Shown here one piece after another: positions 47,871 through 61,991 of a DNA stretch of 64,000 nucleotides. The notes under the pieces were generated by a model. The model was not told where the DNA came from. It did no database searches and was given only the letters and a program-made list of their open reading frames with translations. Position 1 is the stretch's first letter, and each line of letters begins with the position of its first letter. Source of the DNA: Crambe crambe (Eukaryota; Porifera; Demospongiae; Poecilosclerida; Crambeidae); contig OZ004584.1 of NCBI GenBank assembly GCA_963924555.1, positions 7,749,001 to 7,813,000 of the forward strand. The letters run 5' to 3'. The position numbers were made by a program, and so were the translations under genes.

Positions 47871-50800
47871 ATGGAATCAAAGATGATAATATTATACATC
47901 CTGTGTACCCTACTGAACTCAGGTATGATAGCTATTGTAATATAGTGTGGAGATAGTCCAACCATTATGCCACATAAAACACTGTTACAACTTTTGAATA
48001 CAGTGCATGGAATAGCACACCTGAGAAGCAATCACCACTCGGCATACTATATTGCCACTCTAAGTGGCTGCCAACATATTGTGCAGTGAATTTTATGCCT
48101 CAACACAGACTTGTGTCAGGTAGCTACAGAAGATATACTGGAGACTGAAGATCTGAAATTATAGCTAGACACCAAGGCATGGATTCTATGGGATTAGAAA
48201 CCTTCAGGCCCTTGGAGGATTGTGTGCATGTGTAGTATAACTCTATGTGCAGTGCTAATACTTTCATAATTTCCAAATCTGGTCACATATGTATGCATGG
48301 CACATGGAAGTCTCAACCCACCCAGTAAAGAATATAATTGGTTCCTACTCCACTGATGAGACCTTCTTCATTCAATAAAATTTTTGCTGAGTGTTGAGTA
48401 ATTTGTGAATTAGGTCTGTGTTTACTTTGTAGGAGTACCTCTAATACCTCTCACTGGTCCTGATGTGTCTTATGTTGGTGCTGAAGCCGTTTTTACCTGT
48501 AATGTGGGTGATATATATGATACTGTGCAGTGGCTGGTGAATGGGACACTAGATGATGGCCTCAACATGAACATAGTATCTGAGTTCAGTCAGATAACGC
48601 GTGTGGGTAACCTACTCTTCCGATATGTCCCTATGGAGTACAATGGGACCACTATCCAGTGCAGAGCTAATTCCAGTTCTGGAGATATAACCCACTCCAT
48701 TATCATCACACTACTAGTACAAGGTTGGTTAACATATGCATGCATTGCAGTGGCGGCTCAGGGTGGGGGCGAGAGGGACTAGAGCCCCCCCCCCCCCCCC
48801 ACTTTTTTTGACCCATTGTATAATTGTCTAACTGCAGCAGTAAAGTCTACTGTCTAGTCACTAGCTAATGATGTTGCATATTAGTGGCTGCATTAATGTT
48901 CATAAGGTTATACAGCTGATTGAAAGAAATGTAATCCCCTCCCTAATAGAGTATTGGAATTTGTGGAGAATTAGCCAACAATGAGTCCTCCAAAAAAAAG
49001 TAGATTCCTCCAAAAAAAAAAGAAAAAAAAAAGTACGGCCACGTGATCAGTGAGCTTCCCTCCCAAAGTGAAATTCCTAGATGAAACCCTAATTAGTGAC
49101 TGCATTATTGATTGGCCACAACATGTAGAGAATCAAAACCTTCATGGATATCATTATAGCTCATCGGGAGTAGTCATCGATGCGCAATTTTTGAGCCCCC
49201 CCCCCCCCACTTTTTGGGGTCCTCAGCCACCCCTGCATTGTGTTATAGCGTACCACTGGCAAGCTCCTATTTATAATGCACACTCACTCCCATGCTTCAC
49301 GTTGATTTCCCTTATGCTCTCTTTCTTGATATTGATTATGTGATTATTATTATAGCTATAATACGTATACATTCTGAAACTACCCATACAATGATTTGGT
49401 ATAGTAAACATACTGGCTCTTAAAACATTCAAAGGCTAAGGTGGTGACAATTAATGCATCGTTCATCTAGGTCTACTTTCTGCTGTTGGTGACCTAAGTG
49501 CCACTGTACTGGACTCAACCATCTCTCTCATCTGGAACCCTCCCTTCACCTTGGATATCACTGGTGTTCACCCTGACATCACGTACAGAGTGGATGTGAT
49601 CAACTCCACTTCCTCACAAGTGATACACTCACAAAGAGGGATCACTATCACACAATACAACTACACAACTTCACTGTCACCTGAAAGAAGAGCATGTGAT
49701 GTCTTCAAATTCACAATCACACCAGTTAACATAGTTGGCAATGGAGACAATTCAAGCATATCTAAAGGTTTCCTTAATGTTGGTGAGTGATCAATGGATA
49801 AACCCATATTATAATTTGATATTATATGTACCTTCTGTGCACAGTTCTTTCTGTCCTGAGTCGTCATGTCAACCTGATAAATGGATCATTTTCATTCCAT
49901 ATAAGGATGGTAAGTATTTACCATGCAGCTACTAATCTCATTGTCTCTGCAGTAGCTGGCTATTTCCCCTTTACTTAGAGAAAATCATGTGACTGTATTA
50001 CCTTTAAAAGAGAGCTAGTGTGCACCTCATACAGCTACACAGTTCACTTACGTTACTGTTCCTGCAGTTACATAAATAAGGACTTTTTTCATCCATGCAG
50101 TCTGCCATGGTGTGTGGAGTGAATATCATGGACATTTCTGTTTTGAACTATGATGATGAAGTAATCAATGCACAAGATATGCTAGCCACTGTCAATGATA
50201 GTGATCGCACTATCATTGAGATCACAAGTGCCAGCCTGCAACTGAATTATCACTACAATGTAACACTTAATATCACCAATAGTGCTGGATCTAACACTAT
50301 AAATCTGAATCTAAGTAGGTTACGATATTTATTTGGAGTCTTTTTTTTTTTACTCTGTGGGCAACACTTCATTGCAGGTACACATGATGTTCAACGTACT
50401 GATATGGAAAACTCCACTGTCAATATATCTTATGTTGAGAACACCAAAGCCAAAGGAGCACTCTGTATCTTGATCTTTGTTCATGATGGACGTGTGGATT
50501 TTAACTCATCTGTTTTTGTCTTCATTCAAAGAAATGAACAAATGCCTATTCTATACTTGAGGCCTGGAAAATATGATGTTGTTTGTTATGATGTGGAAAG
50601 TAATGGAAGATTACTACCTGGTGTTGGTTATCCAGCCTATGTTCAGAAGATCAATATCACCCAAAAACGTATGAGAATCTCTTTTTATCCTATGCTATTA
50701 TTATTCACATCTAAAATGTACAGTGTCAGTATTCATCTGTAGATCACTTCATCTTGAAAACTGCAGTGTGAGTTATAGCACTGAGTCTGGAAATATTCTA

Positions 50801-51890
50801 GCATCATGTAAATTCCCAAGTACTTCAATGGCAAGTGGTTTCCAGATGATTTTTCAGTTCGATGACCAAAGAAATGTTGAGAGTGTTCATAGAGTGATAG
50901 TTGGTGAGACCCTTGATCGCAACACTTTAGTCTCCATCAGTGTGAACAGAAGTGGGACCTATTATGCCACAATATTTGCAATAGTAAATGAGACAATATT
51001 GGAAGAGTTTCCATCATATTCAATAGAGTTTACAGTGAATATCCAAGGAACTGAACAAGGTCAGTGATATTATGGACTGTTTTTGATTAGTGAAAATGTT
51101 ATGATAACATTATTATAGTTGAGGTTGATTCCTCTTCTCCACCATCCAGAATTGATGCGGCACAGAATCACTTATCATTGGGTGAGGTATATAGCTGGCT
51201 AGGCAGTCTCTGTGTGTATATGCTTATTCCACTTGCAAAGTTGTTTAGCTACCTCCAATTCAGCTTTTGATAATGTTTATTTTTAGAGCAGTTCAACCAT
51301 GCGTGCAGCAGTGCAATCATGCATGCACATGTGCATGGTTGCATTGCTGAGTATTATTATCAAAAGCCTGCATGTGGTAAACACCTCACAACCAGCCCAG
51401 CATTCTCAACAAACATTAATTTGTATTATAGGTGTAGGTATTGGAGTTGCTGTTGTCATGGTAACTGCAATAGTATTATGTGGAACTACAATTTTCCTAT
51501 TTCATAAACGATGCAAATCAAACAAAGATCCTACGTAAGTAGCTTTGGTCCACATGAAAATAACCCTCTGTAGCTATGATGTGTATCAAAAAATGTCACA
51601 GCTCAGAGAAGAAAAGTCAGAATGTGGAGTTTCAGTTAGATCCAAATGGCAAGACCACAAGTTCCTCATCAAGAGTTGTATATGAAGAAATAGCAGATCC
51701 TCCCAGCACCTTCAACTGCACACAATGTCCAGCTTATGAGACTACAACTGAAGTGGTCCAGCACGACTATGAAGAAGTGAAACTCTGTGGGAATTTAGAC
51801 ATTCCCACAACACATGAGGCCTATCAACTCACAACATGTTCTGCTTATGGAGTCCCAGTACAGTCAACAACCTCAAGTTACGTAATATAA
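47871..51890 (+). CDS. Type A receptor A6, complete (about 671 aa)
   Basis: Exons: 47871-47922 (signal peptide MESKMIILYILCTLLNS), 48433-48723 (Ig-like: VFTCNV, VQWLVN, IQCRA), 49471-49782 (FN3-like), 49845-49909, 50101-50314, 50378-50668, 50724-51059, 51119-51181 (stalk), 51432-51534 (transmembrane, VAVVMVTAIVLCG followed by basic HKRCKS), 51602-51890. The frame is open and a multiple of three. The leader differs from A2-A5 and resembles A7, so A6 and A7 form a subgroup. One donor follows AAAAC instead of ACAG but keeps phase. The stop has moved: after TTSS the protein adds YVI before TAA, giving a new C-terminal Tyr. VVYEEI and the other tail sites are present. The most intact type A copy in the window. 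Confidence 0.87.
48748..49235. mobile_element. Inverted-repeat element (488 bp) in A6 intron
   Basis: Starts CAGTGGCGGCTCAGG and ends with the reverse complement of CAGGGGTGGCTGAGG; CATTG lies on both sides (48743-48747, 49236-49240). Two poly-C runs (about 48785-48800 and 49197-49208), each followed by ACTTTTT, sit near the ends, in direct rather than inverted order. The termini are hAT-like but the 5-bp duplication is not, so I leave the class open. Confidence 0.65.
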
Positions 51891-52409
51891 GCAACCAGTT
51901 CCAAAACATACCACAAAAACACACTGTTTTCATAACTACACTCATTAGTATAGAAGATTTTTTTCTGGTACACTATTCAGTAAAGAGTGCATCCCTGACC
52001 ATTTAGTTTAATTACCTTATAATTATGCTGACTGAATAAACAGTACACCCTTCCCTATAAGGTAAGGATTAATCTCAGGAAACAGTTTCAATGTAAGTTT
52101 TATGGCAGTTGCTACTAGCTTGTAGTTTTAGATATAACTAGCTATTATGGTACATAATGTGGAAGGGTAACAAATTTAAACATCATCAAATATTTCAAGT
52201 GGAGTCATTCATCAGCATACTTGCAGGCAGTATACCAAGTATATTATAGGCAATGCCACACCCATCTTGTCTAACTGACCCTTCCATGCAGTAGCGGGGG
52301 GAGGGTGCTAAATACGTGACCAGTCGCTCCACCACTGGAATATTGATCCTCTAAGCCTCTGAGTATAATAATGTTAGCTGTAAGTTTTGATATTGCATTC
52401 AGATCTGAG
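51891..52409. other. Intergenic spacer A6-A7
   Basis: The A6 3' region (TTTTTTCTGGTACACTATTC, then ACTGAATAAACAGTACACCC with AATAAA near 52034) followed by about 300 nt of unique sequence. No gene seen. Confidence 0.5.
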
Positions 52410-55400
52410 ATGAAATCGCTCAAACTGAAGATGGTAATATTATGCATACTGTGTACCCCACTGAATTCAGGTATCTTACGTATGTACAAGTAATTAGAAA
52501 CATGAGGGCTGTAATTAATCAGTCCCAGGTAAAAATCAAATAGCCACTTCTTAAACATATTAGACTAGCTATCTTGTCATGTCTAGCACTATTGATTGGT
52601 ATTAATTTAGTTATATATTATGCAGTTCTGGGTTAGGCTCTATAGGGGTTTAGCCTCAATGAGCATTGGTTGCTTCATCCTGGGAAGAGTGGAGTGCTTT
52701 CAATAGGCTTATCTAATGATAATGTACATTATAGTGAGGCACAAATTCTTGAAAATCTGCATGATGAAGCTACTGGTACATTTATCCTCCTTAAATAGAC
52801 CCACATTGGTACAAATAATATTCAGTATCAGAAATCTCCATTGATGTTGACTCCCCAGGATATTCTTGTTGAAATGTCAGTGGTTTGTTTCATAAAGCTA
52901 ATTTTTATGAGAACTAATTCTATTGATGTTAGCTGAGAGAAGTCAGCAGAATATATAGCTTGATATGCTGTACTGTTTGTTGGTTTTCAGACTATATGTA
53001 GCTAGGATGAACTAGAAATTGTATTTTCTAGTAATGAGGTGTAGTTAGTTACATGAATAAACAATTGTTGGTCATCCATGTGGGAAAACCAGCCACTCAG
53101 ATATTTTTTTATCTTCTATATTTTTAACCCTTTGACTGATGCTCTATAGCTAGGTCCTACGTATGATGCCTGAGAATCGGCTCTTATTTATCTAGCATTT
53201 TCTTGAGAAAGAGAATAAACTACATACAGTATTTCCAGTCATCCCACACACTATTAGTACTGGTAATTTCAAGTGCTGGTAAGATAGCAAGGTAGCGTAG
53301 ATAACTTATTGGGTTTGTATTTCTAAGCACTTAGTTTTGACACCATGGGTCTCGATCTGCTGTTGCACAAAGTTTCAATGGAACTTCAGCTGATAATATG
53401 TTTTGCTATAAGCGGTCACATCATCAGTTGATGATCAATTATAAATTGGAGTCATGTAATAATGTGTGTCATATATTTGTAGGAGCAACTCAGCTAACTC
53501 TCACTGGTTCTACTGTATCATATGTCGGTGCTACAGCCACTTTCACCTGTTCTGGTGGTGGTAATACTGTGAGTCTTCAGTGGCTGGTGAATGGGACACT
53601 ATTGAACAGCTCCAGCATGGATATAGTGTCCGAGTTCAGTCAGATAACGCATGTGGGTCATCTACTCTTCCGTGATGTCCTCAAGTACAATGGGACCACT
53701 ATCCAGTGCAGAGCTGATTCCAGTTCTGGAAGTATCACATACTCCAATAATATCATACTACTAATACAAGGTTATAGCTAGCTGATTATCATACAAACAT
53801 TATTATACAAACATGGCTTACAACCTTAGCATCTATGCATGCAACTATAGCAATCATAGATGATATGAATTATTATAGAGTTGCAAATGGAGCTAGTAGT
53901 ATGTATCTTAAAATGTTTCAAGGTTGGTTGATCACTTGAATCAGCTAAATGCTCTGTAGTAGCTCTTGGACCCCAACCTCAGCTGAGGTGTTACCATGCA
54001 AGTATATATAGGTCTACTTTCTGCTGTTGGTGACCTAAGTGCCACTGCACTGGACTCAACCATCTCTCTCACCTGGAACCCTCCCTTCACCTTGGATATC
54101 ACTGCTGTTGACCCTGACATCACCTACAGAGTAGATGTGATCAACTCCACTTCCTCACAAGTGATACACTCACAAGGAGGGATCACTATCACACAGTACA
54201 ACTACACAACTTCACTGTCACCTGAAAGAAGAGCATGTGATATCTTCAAGTTCACAATCACACCAGTTAACATAGTTGGCAATGGAGACAATTCAAGCAT
54301 ATCTAAAAGTTTCCTTAATGTTGGTGAGTGAATGGATAAACCCATATTATAATATACAGTATCTTCATAAATCTGTACACAGTTCCTTCTGTCCTGAGTC
54401 ATGATGCCAACCTGATAAACAGATCAAATTTTTCATTCCATATAAGAATTGTAAGTCTGTATGGCAAGTGAAGGTATAGCTGCCAATAGACTACATCTCA
54501 TGAACTAGGTGAGAGTAGCTCTAGAAATGACCTGGAGGGCTTATAATAAGTGATTCACCAGTGCATGAGAAAGAACATAGCAACTAGCTATAGTAACTAC
54601 CAGCACTAACACTCAACCATGCAGCTTGGGGACAAATTATTTCAAAAAGAAGTATATACTTAACTTTAGCTAGCTATTGTTGAAATCTGACTTTATATAG
54701 TAGCTGCATCCATGGTTACGATAGTTTATGTAGCTATGTAACCCCCATCCAGTTATTAAGATCATGTTTATAATAATTATAGCTATTATAATAATTATCA
54801 GTTTGTCTCTTCTTCCTTTGCTGTCATATATGCAGTCTGCCATGATTTGTAGAGTACATGTGCTGGGCATTTCAGTTTTGAATTATGATGATGAAGAAAT
54901 TAGTGCAAAAGATATACTAGCCACTGTGAATGTTGATGATCGCACAGTCATTGAAGTTACAAGTTCCTACTTGATACTGAATCGTCACTACAATATAACA
55001 CTTAATGTCAACAATAATGTTGGATCAAACACTTTAAATCTGATGCTGAGTAGGTTATGATATTTTCTTGCAAACTTTTGTTTAAACACTTTTGGTATTT
55101 CAGGTACATATGATGTTCAACGCACTGATGTGGAAAACCACATAGTAAATATATTTTATGTTGAGAACACCAAAGCCAAAGGAGCATTCTGTATCTTGAT
55201 CTTTATTCGTAATGGGCATGTGCATTTTGAGTCATTTGTGTTTGTCTTCATTCGAAGAAATGAAGAACTGCCTATTTCAATGTTGAGATCTGGAATGTAT
55301 AATGTTGTCTGTTATGATGTGGAAAGCAATGGAAGATTACTACCTGGTGTTGGTTATCCAGCCTATGTTCAGAGGATCAGTATCACACAAACAGGTATAG

Positions 55401-56744
55401 AGAAATATTTTCATCCTTCCTTGATATTTTTCACATTTAAATGCACAGGATCAGTTTTCATCCGTAGGTCACTTCATCTTGAAAACTGTGGTGTGAGTTA
55501 TAGCACTGAATCTGGAAATATTCTAGCATCATGTGAATTCCCAAGTATTTCGATAACAAGCGGTTTTCAGATAATTCTTCAGTTCAATGACCCAGCAAAT
55601 GTTGAGAGTGTTCAGAGAGTGATGGTGGGTCAGACCCTTGATCGCAACACTTCAGTCTCCATCAGTGTGAACAGAAGTGGGATCTACTTCGCTACAATAT
55701 TTGCAGTACTAAATGAGACAATATTGGATGAGTTTCCATCATATTCAATGGAGTTTACAGTGAATATCCAAGGAACTGAACAAGGTCAGTGATAATAATG
55801 ATACAGACTATAGCTAAGTAAAAATGTTTGATTATAATTATATATAGTCAAAGTTGCTTCTCCTTCTCCTCCATCCAGAATGGATGTGACACAGAACCAT
55901 TTAGCATTAGGTAAGGTTATAAGGCAGAGACACGATCAGTTACCATAGCTAATGTGGTAGAGGATTATATAACTACTAGCAGCTATAATTACCCTCTATA
56001 ATTATGAATAATAGTTAGCAAAGTTCTATATTGTTTATTAGGATCAAAGCTTTTAATTTCTATATATTTCCCCACTTATCATAGCTAGAATGTTTATCAA
56101 ACTTCAAATTCAGCATTGATCATGTGATTGCTGGATACATCTTAATTGGTATCCAAACCTCATTATCTGAATGAAATTCAAAGACTTTTTACTTTGCATT
56201 AATCAGAATATTCATTGAAAATACGTTGTCTCACTAATCTGGACACTTCAATTATCTGAACAAGGGTAACGTATTCAGATTAATGAGGTTCTACTGTAGT
56301 TAATAACTGGTTATTCTATCAACATTATAGGTATAGGTATTGGAGTTGCTGTTCCCATGGTAATTGCAATAGTGTTATGTGGAACTATGATTTTCCTACT
56401 TCATAAGCAATACAAATCAAACAGAGATCCTAGGTAAGTTTATGCGATCCAAATGAAATAAGTCACGTAGCTAGCAATGTGTATCATAAATATTTCGTTT
56501 CTCAAGCAGATCAAAGAAAAGTCAGTTTCAATTAGATCCAACTGTTATGAATAGCACCAGTTCCTCATCAAGAGTCGAAGTAGCAGATCCTCCCAGTGCC
56601 TTCAACTGCACACAATGTCCAGCTTATGAGACTACAACTGAAGTGGTCAAGCATGACTATGAGGAAGTGAAACTCTATGGGAATTTAGACATTCCCACAA
56701 CACATGAAGCCTATCAACTCACACTACGTATGTTCTGCTTATGA
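52410..56744 (+). CDS. Type A receptor A7, complete frame with altered tail (about 656 aa)
   Basis: Exons: 52410-52470 (signal peptide MKSLKLKMVILCILCTPLNS), 53483-53770 (Ig-like: TFTCSG, LQWLVN, IQCRA), 54012-54323 (FN3-like), 54383-54450 (65-nt exon lengthened by one codon), 54836-55049, 55104-55394, 55449-55784, 55848-55910 (stalk), 56331-56433 (transmembrane), 56510-56744. The frame is open and a multiple of three. The tail is remodelled at both ends: the first tyrosine site is deleted (SSSSRVEVADPP where others have SSRVMYEEIADPP), and a small insertion after AYQLT changes the end to LRMFCL with a stop at 56742-56744, so YGVP is lost. YETT, YEEV, YGNL and YQLT stay. Not obviously a pseudogene, since nothing upstream is damaged. 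Confidence 0.82.
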
Positions 56745-58147
56745 AGTCCCAGTGCAGTCAACAACCTCAAATTAATATATTTAGCTACGTATAATAACAA
56801 ACAGATGGCCAAATATCAAAAACAACACATACACACACTGTTTCCATAAATTTCTTCTTCCATTATTATAATGTCTAGAGTATGTCCCTAATATCACCAT
56901 AATATGCCTGCCTGCATGTGATAAACAATTATAGCTAATTCTCATATTTAACCATGCAGCCATCATTCCATTAACAAATCTTTATAGCTATAGGTGTAGG
57001 TAGCTATGGTAACTGGCACAACTCTGCCATGTAGTTATATGGCCTTTGACAATTTGAGTAAAAACATTACAAAGTCATTTTCACATGGTATGTAATTGGC
57101 TATATAGCTAACTTGCTAGCTACATACTCCATTGCAATCCTTGGCAACATCAAATAAACAAAACAGATTATGTAGCTAACTGTAGGAGTTTTCCATGATT
57201 GCATTAGTAGCTATTATGATGATACAACACACTGATCTGGACACAAATTGACCTCTCCTCAAGTCACTACAATAAGAATGGATAATAATAATTTGAGTAA
57301 TTGGAATTGTATTGCTGCAATAGATCGAAGAAGATTAATGTTGATCCATTTAGTATAGAGTGTATAGCTAGCTAGGCATTTGTAGTCAATGGAATTTCCA
57401 CCTATTGGTGACAAAGATTCGAGTGTAGGTCTCTATGCTATTCGTTATATATACTGAGTGAGGGCCATAGGTCATATAAGATAATATTGAAAGGATATCC
57501 TGACTATTGTTTGTGTACATGGATGTGTGGTGGCCAATGGCTCCAGGTAAGGGTAAAGAAGAATGGCAGAATAAGTGAGTGGTAATTATGCTGGGATTAG
57601 ATTTCTATAGCTACCCCTACAGGACTTATTTAATAGGGTAAGGGGTCATCAAACATGTAGCTGCTACGAATAGCTAGCAAGGTAAAGGGTCAACAGTTAA
57701 ACTCTGGAGTAGCTTCTTGCAAGCTATTTTCCTATAAAAAGTTTGCTGCTGCTATGTAGCTATCAATAATAACATGGTGGTGTTGCAATAAGGCACAGCA
57801 TTTTAGTGACATTTGAGCTATACATATGCTTACTTGTGTCTGTGCCCCATCAGAAAGATCCATACAAGACTAGAGTCTTAACATAATTAGCTACATGTAC
57901 CTTCCACACTGCCACCTGAGTGTATCACAAAAAATTGTAGCTACAGAGACGTTTCACACAATATACTGTTTCTGAAGTCATATAGCTATGGATCCTTAGC
58001 TAGTTACCTAATAATTCATAGTGAAGGGTGCACAGTTTTTTCAGTCAGTGTAGGGGTAGACAAACTACACATATAATTGGGAAAGGATGTACTCTACTGA
58101 ACAGTATTATTATACCAGAATAAAATCCTCTGAGTAGCTAGCTAGTT
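56745..58147. other. Intergenic spacer A7-B4
   Basis: The first lines are the remaining type A tail and 3' region (AGTCAACAACCTCAAATTAA). After that I see unclassified AT-rich DNA with many TAGCTA words and no gene. The B leader exon expected here is not found. Confidence 0.5.
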
Positions 58148-60582
58148 ATGAAAACAAAAACAAAAAAACAACAACAACAAAAACAAATGGAGAGGATTTC
58201 AAGTATCCAGAGGATAATAAATAACATGCCATTGGAAGACCTCAACCTTCCTAATGTGACAGCCGCCTACTTTAATGGAAGAGGATTCTTACTTTTCAAT
58301 GATCTCTCCGTGAACTTTAATGAAACAACTGTTCAGTGCAAAGTAAACAATTCAGGAACAATCATTCACTCCAATATCAATGAACTACTTGTGCAAGGTA
58401 TGCCTCAGGTATATGCATGTTGTTTAATACTTTTAGCTCTTTTTAGGTCCACCCTCTGCCGTTGGTTCTCTTAGTGCCACCACATACACTATCTCCCTCA
58501 CCTGGACACCTTCCTTCACCCTGAACATACCGAACCCTGATATCACCTACTGTGTTAGTGTGGAGGTGAACATCACTGCATCTTCATCAGTGACACGATC
58601 AGAATGTGGTATCGCCACTAATGCCTACAACTACACCATCAACCCCAGTGAGGGGTGTGGCTTCTATAGGTTCACTGTGACTCCCATGAACAGACTTGGT
58701 AATGGCTCAGCAGTCACATACACACATCTCATGGAGTGTAAGTTGTCATTCATGCTACTACTGATGTCACCATTATGAAAATTTTTTCTTCAGCTTCTGT
58801 AATGAGTGAGGGAAGACTTGTGCCAGTATCTATAGTTGATGAAGTGTACACTTACAGGATAGTCCTGGTAAGATTGATTGTATTAGCTAAAGGTATGCAA
58901 TGTCCTGTATGTTTTTTTCCTTTTTTTCATGCAGTCTGCTCCAGCATGTGTTAGTGGTCTTGCCTTTGTGGATCGTGATACTGGAGAAAGAATGAATAAG
59001 AGTTTGATAACTGAAAATGCAATAATTACATTTACAAGCGAACAATTGAGGAGGAATCGGCACTACAATGTTACAGTTAATGCTATAAATGTTGAGAGTT
59101 CAGTTGCAACGATTATATCCACTCATGGAATTAAAAATACCACCACTGAAACAAATGGCAGTACTGGTATTAGTATTGAAACTAATTATTTCAGAAATTC
59201 GTCTGTAATTGGAGCACTATATATCTTCATATTATGTGTCAGTCGTGGAGATGTGATTTTTTCTTATCAACCGTTCAATAGAACCGAGTCTCTTGAACAT
59301 AATATACCTCTAGTACCATACTTAGCTCTTGCCTATGATATTGAGAGTGATGGTTTGCTCTATGATGGTGATGGAGTCAGCTTCCCAGCAAGTATCAATA
59401 ACATTTCCAACTATGGAGTTGACCATGGTAAGTCAATAATGTGTGTTCATGTATGAATGTGTGAACAATCTGTGGAAGCAACAGTTAAGAGGGCTTTCAC
59501 AAATGATTTTTTAAACAGTTAGCATTGTTATGATGCTAAGCCCCTCTCCCCCCTCCCCTCTCCCCCCTCCCTAGTGTCATGGGAATGATAAACTATTGAA
59601 GATATACAATCAGAAGTCTTGAAATTTTAACTTTAAATAGAATAATTAGCATCACACCCTCAGGCCCCTCCCTTAGTGTCATAATGATGCTAACTGTTGG
59701 AAGAATCATTTGTGAAAGCACCCCTAAGTGTAAAGTCTGAGGAAGTTGACAGGAACTTAGAGTGTTGAGTGTGTCTGTAGCTGGGATGACTACACAATCT
59801 GGAAGAAGAAAATCCATTCACTTGGATTCACATTCATGATTCTGATGAATTATTTGAAAGTGACATGATCCTCGTGACTTATAACGAAATGGTTTCTACT
59901 AAACAATGATCATTGATAGCTAAGAATAAAGCTCCAGAGTGTTTGTAAAAGCAGTTATAGCTATTGCATTGATTTTTCTACTTGGTATTGTTTTTAGGAT
60001 CCCTTCAAGGAACACCTGACTCTATTGCTTGCACTGTTACCACAACTAAAATGAGTATTTCAGCCCGATGCTCCAACTCAGACCCCACTGTAACTGGATT
60101 CCAAATGATCGTCCAGAGTACTAACCTTGCTGACCTTGCTCGTGTTTGGAGACTTATGATAACTCGTACTAATGATGTTTCATCTCTGATGAGCCTACAA
60201 GTAGAGGTTAGTGGAGAACATCTCATCACCGTATATTCCATTAGAAGAGGAAGCAGGATGGCTTATACTCGCACACCATATCAAACAAGGATGATGATTG
60301 ATATTCCAGTCACCACCTCCACGTCAAGTAAGTAGCAGTTTTTAAGTCACTCACAGAATGTTTCTAGTCTGTTGACAAACTTTGATGAACTCCTGCAGTG
60401 ACATGACTATAGTCATTCTTTTCATTAATAGGTACACGTCCAACTTCTACAAAAAGTGAAGTCAAAGTCATAGCTGGTGAGATCAATATAGCTCTAGTCT
60501 GCTATTATTATTATGTTAATTATATAATATAGTGATTGTTCTTGTGGTGGTGGTGTTGGTGATTTTTGGAGGAATTGCATAG
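58148..60582 (+). pseudogene. Type B gene B4: lacks leader and half the Ig domain, and has no tail
   Basis: Open exons: 58148-58397 (starts inside a CAA-rich run; only the second half of the Ig exon, from ISSIQRIINNMPLED, with Arg at the Trp position), 58447-58737 (FN3-like), 58794-58867, 58935-59427, 59998-60327, 60432-60476 (stalk), 60533-60582. The last exon is a hydrophobic run unlike that of other copies (VIVLVVVVLVIFGG) ending at TAG 60580-60582. The joined frame is open for about 510 codons, but there is no signal peptide and no tyrosine tail. The FN3-like to stalk exons carry no lesion. An open stretch at about 60640-60725 (EKIMNSSLQYRSDNELRVI) might be a replacement tail but does not join in phase. 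Calling it a pseudogene is a judgement. Confidence 0.65.
59490..59728. repeat. Small fold-back element in B4 intron
   Basis: GGGCTTTCACAAATGATT at the left end is matched by its reverse complement at the right end (to 59725), with inner arms around AACAGTTAGCATTGTTATGA. The loop holds a C/T-rich tandem (CCCCTCTCCCCCCT twice). About 240 bp, non-coding, MITE-like. Confidence 0.65.
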
Positions 60583-60849
60583 TGTAAGCTGCCCACTATA
60601 CATATTTGATTTATCATAATTATCTCTGTCCCTGAAGGTTGCAGAGGACTGCAACTTGCACCGTCAGAAAAGATCATGAACTCATCTTTACAATACAGAT
60701 CAGACAATGAACTCAGGGTGATATAAAAAATGCACACAGAAACATTCTTATATAGCTACGCTTCAACGCACATGCATACGCCTATGGATACTACGTATGT
60801 TATCATGTCAATGCATGCATGCTATACTCATAAAGAATTGCTCTACAAG

Positions 60850-61680
60850 CGCATTGGGAGTGGGTGGAAACCTTTGGCTATTCGCTTCCAATGTGTCGGT
60901 TTGGGCTCCAATTTGTTGCCTGGTTCCCCAGGGAAGTATTTCAGGCCCTTTGCTGTTTATCAATGAGACCTCCCCACCTCAGAATATTTAGCTAATGCTC
61001 TTAGAGTCTACTCTTTTGCCAATGATAGCTACTAAATATTTGACACGTGTAATTGACCAGCAAGACTGCATCAAGATGCAGGACTACCTTGACCGGCTAT
61101 GTGAGTGGAACAGCTAGGGAGTGGGATATGAGGCTCAATGTCAATTGAGTGTGTATGCCTGAGCTTCAATAGGAAGGGAAGAGAGGGAGACCATTCATAT
61201 TTAATCAATGGCGCTCTGGTGCCACGTTCTGAGATCCACCTGTCGAGCTTACAAAGTTCTGTGTTTACTACAACAGCCATAGAGCAAAAAAAAAAAGAAA
61301 TATTACTTGTTCAACTACTGCTCATCAATTTGGAGGCCCCACCTCATCAAAGACATTGTGACTATACAGACTGTATGGAGGAGAGTTACTAAGTTCATCC
61401 TTGGCAGCTATTCCATGGATTATAACCATGGGCTTAAGGCTCCTTCCATTGTAGAGTTTAATGACAGGCACAGGAATGAATTGGCAGTTAGATGCTTTAA
61501 AGAGCATGAGGAGTATAGATCCACCAAACTGTGTCACACTTGTTCTCCCCTGTAAATATCATCAAACACTCCTTCTTTCACCGATTACCCAGACTGTGGA
61601 ATGCATTACCTCCCATTGACCTATCGCAATCAGTTGTAACTATTAAGAGGAAACTAACAGTATATCTGTTTGGAGTCAGC
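60850..61680 (+). mobile_element. Second LINE remnant (reverse transcriptase fragment)
   Basis: Broken frames carry the motif B region VPQGSISGPLLFINE (about 60917-60965), then FANDSY where the FADD active site should be (about 61013-61030), and later the conserved C-terminal part: FNYCSSIWRPHLIKDI, WRRVTKFILGSY and RHRNELAVRCFKEHE (61307-61520). The order and spacing fit the reverse transcriptase of CR1/Jockey-type elements. At least four frame changes and a degraded active site mean it is dead. It is unrelated in detail to the LINE at 15041-16700. Confidence 0.75.
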
Positions 61681-61991
61681 ATTCAACCCTGATGACCCAT
61701 GCACCTTTCATTTTCTCTGTCCATGCAATAAATGTTCACTTACTCCGCACAATCCTACTTTTACCTAGCCAGTTCTTATTTAACAATATTTATGGCTGTC
61801 AGCAGAAAGCTGTACAGAAATCATATCTCTGGATGTGTACCACTACAGAAAACTGGACAATACTATTTCATTTTGTCTAGCACACATATGCAGTTCAAAT
61901 AAAAAGGACAAAATCGCTCTACACCATTTTCATCAATAGAAACATCCTCCATAGCTACACCTTTCGTGCACCCAATGATTGCATGCACACT

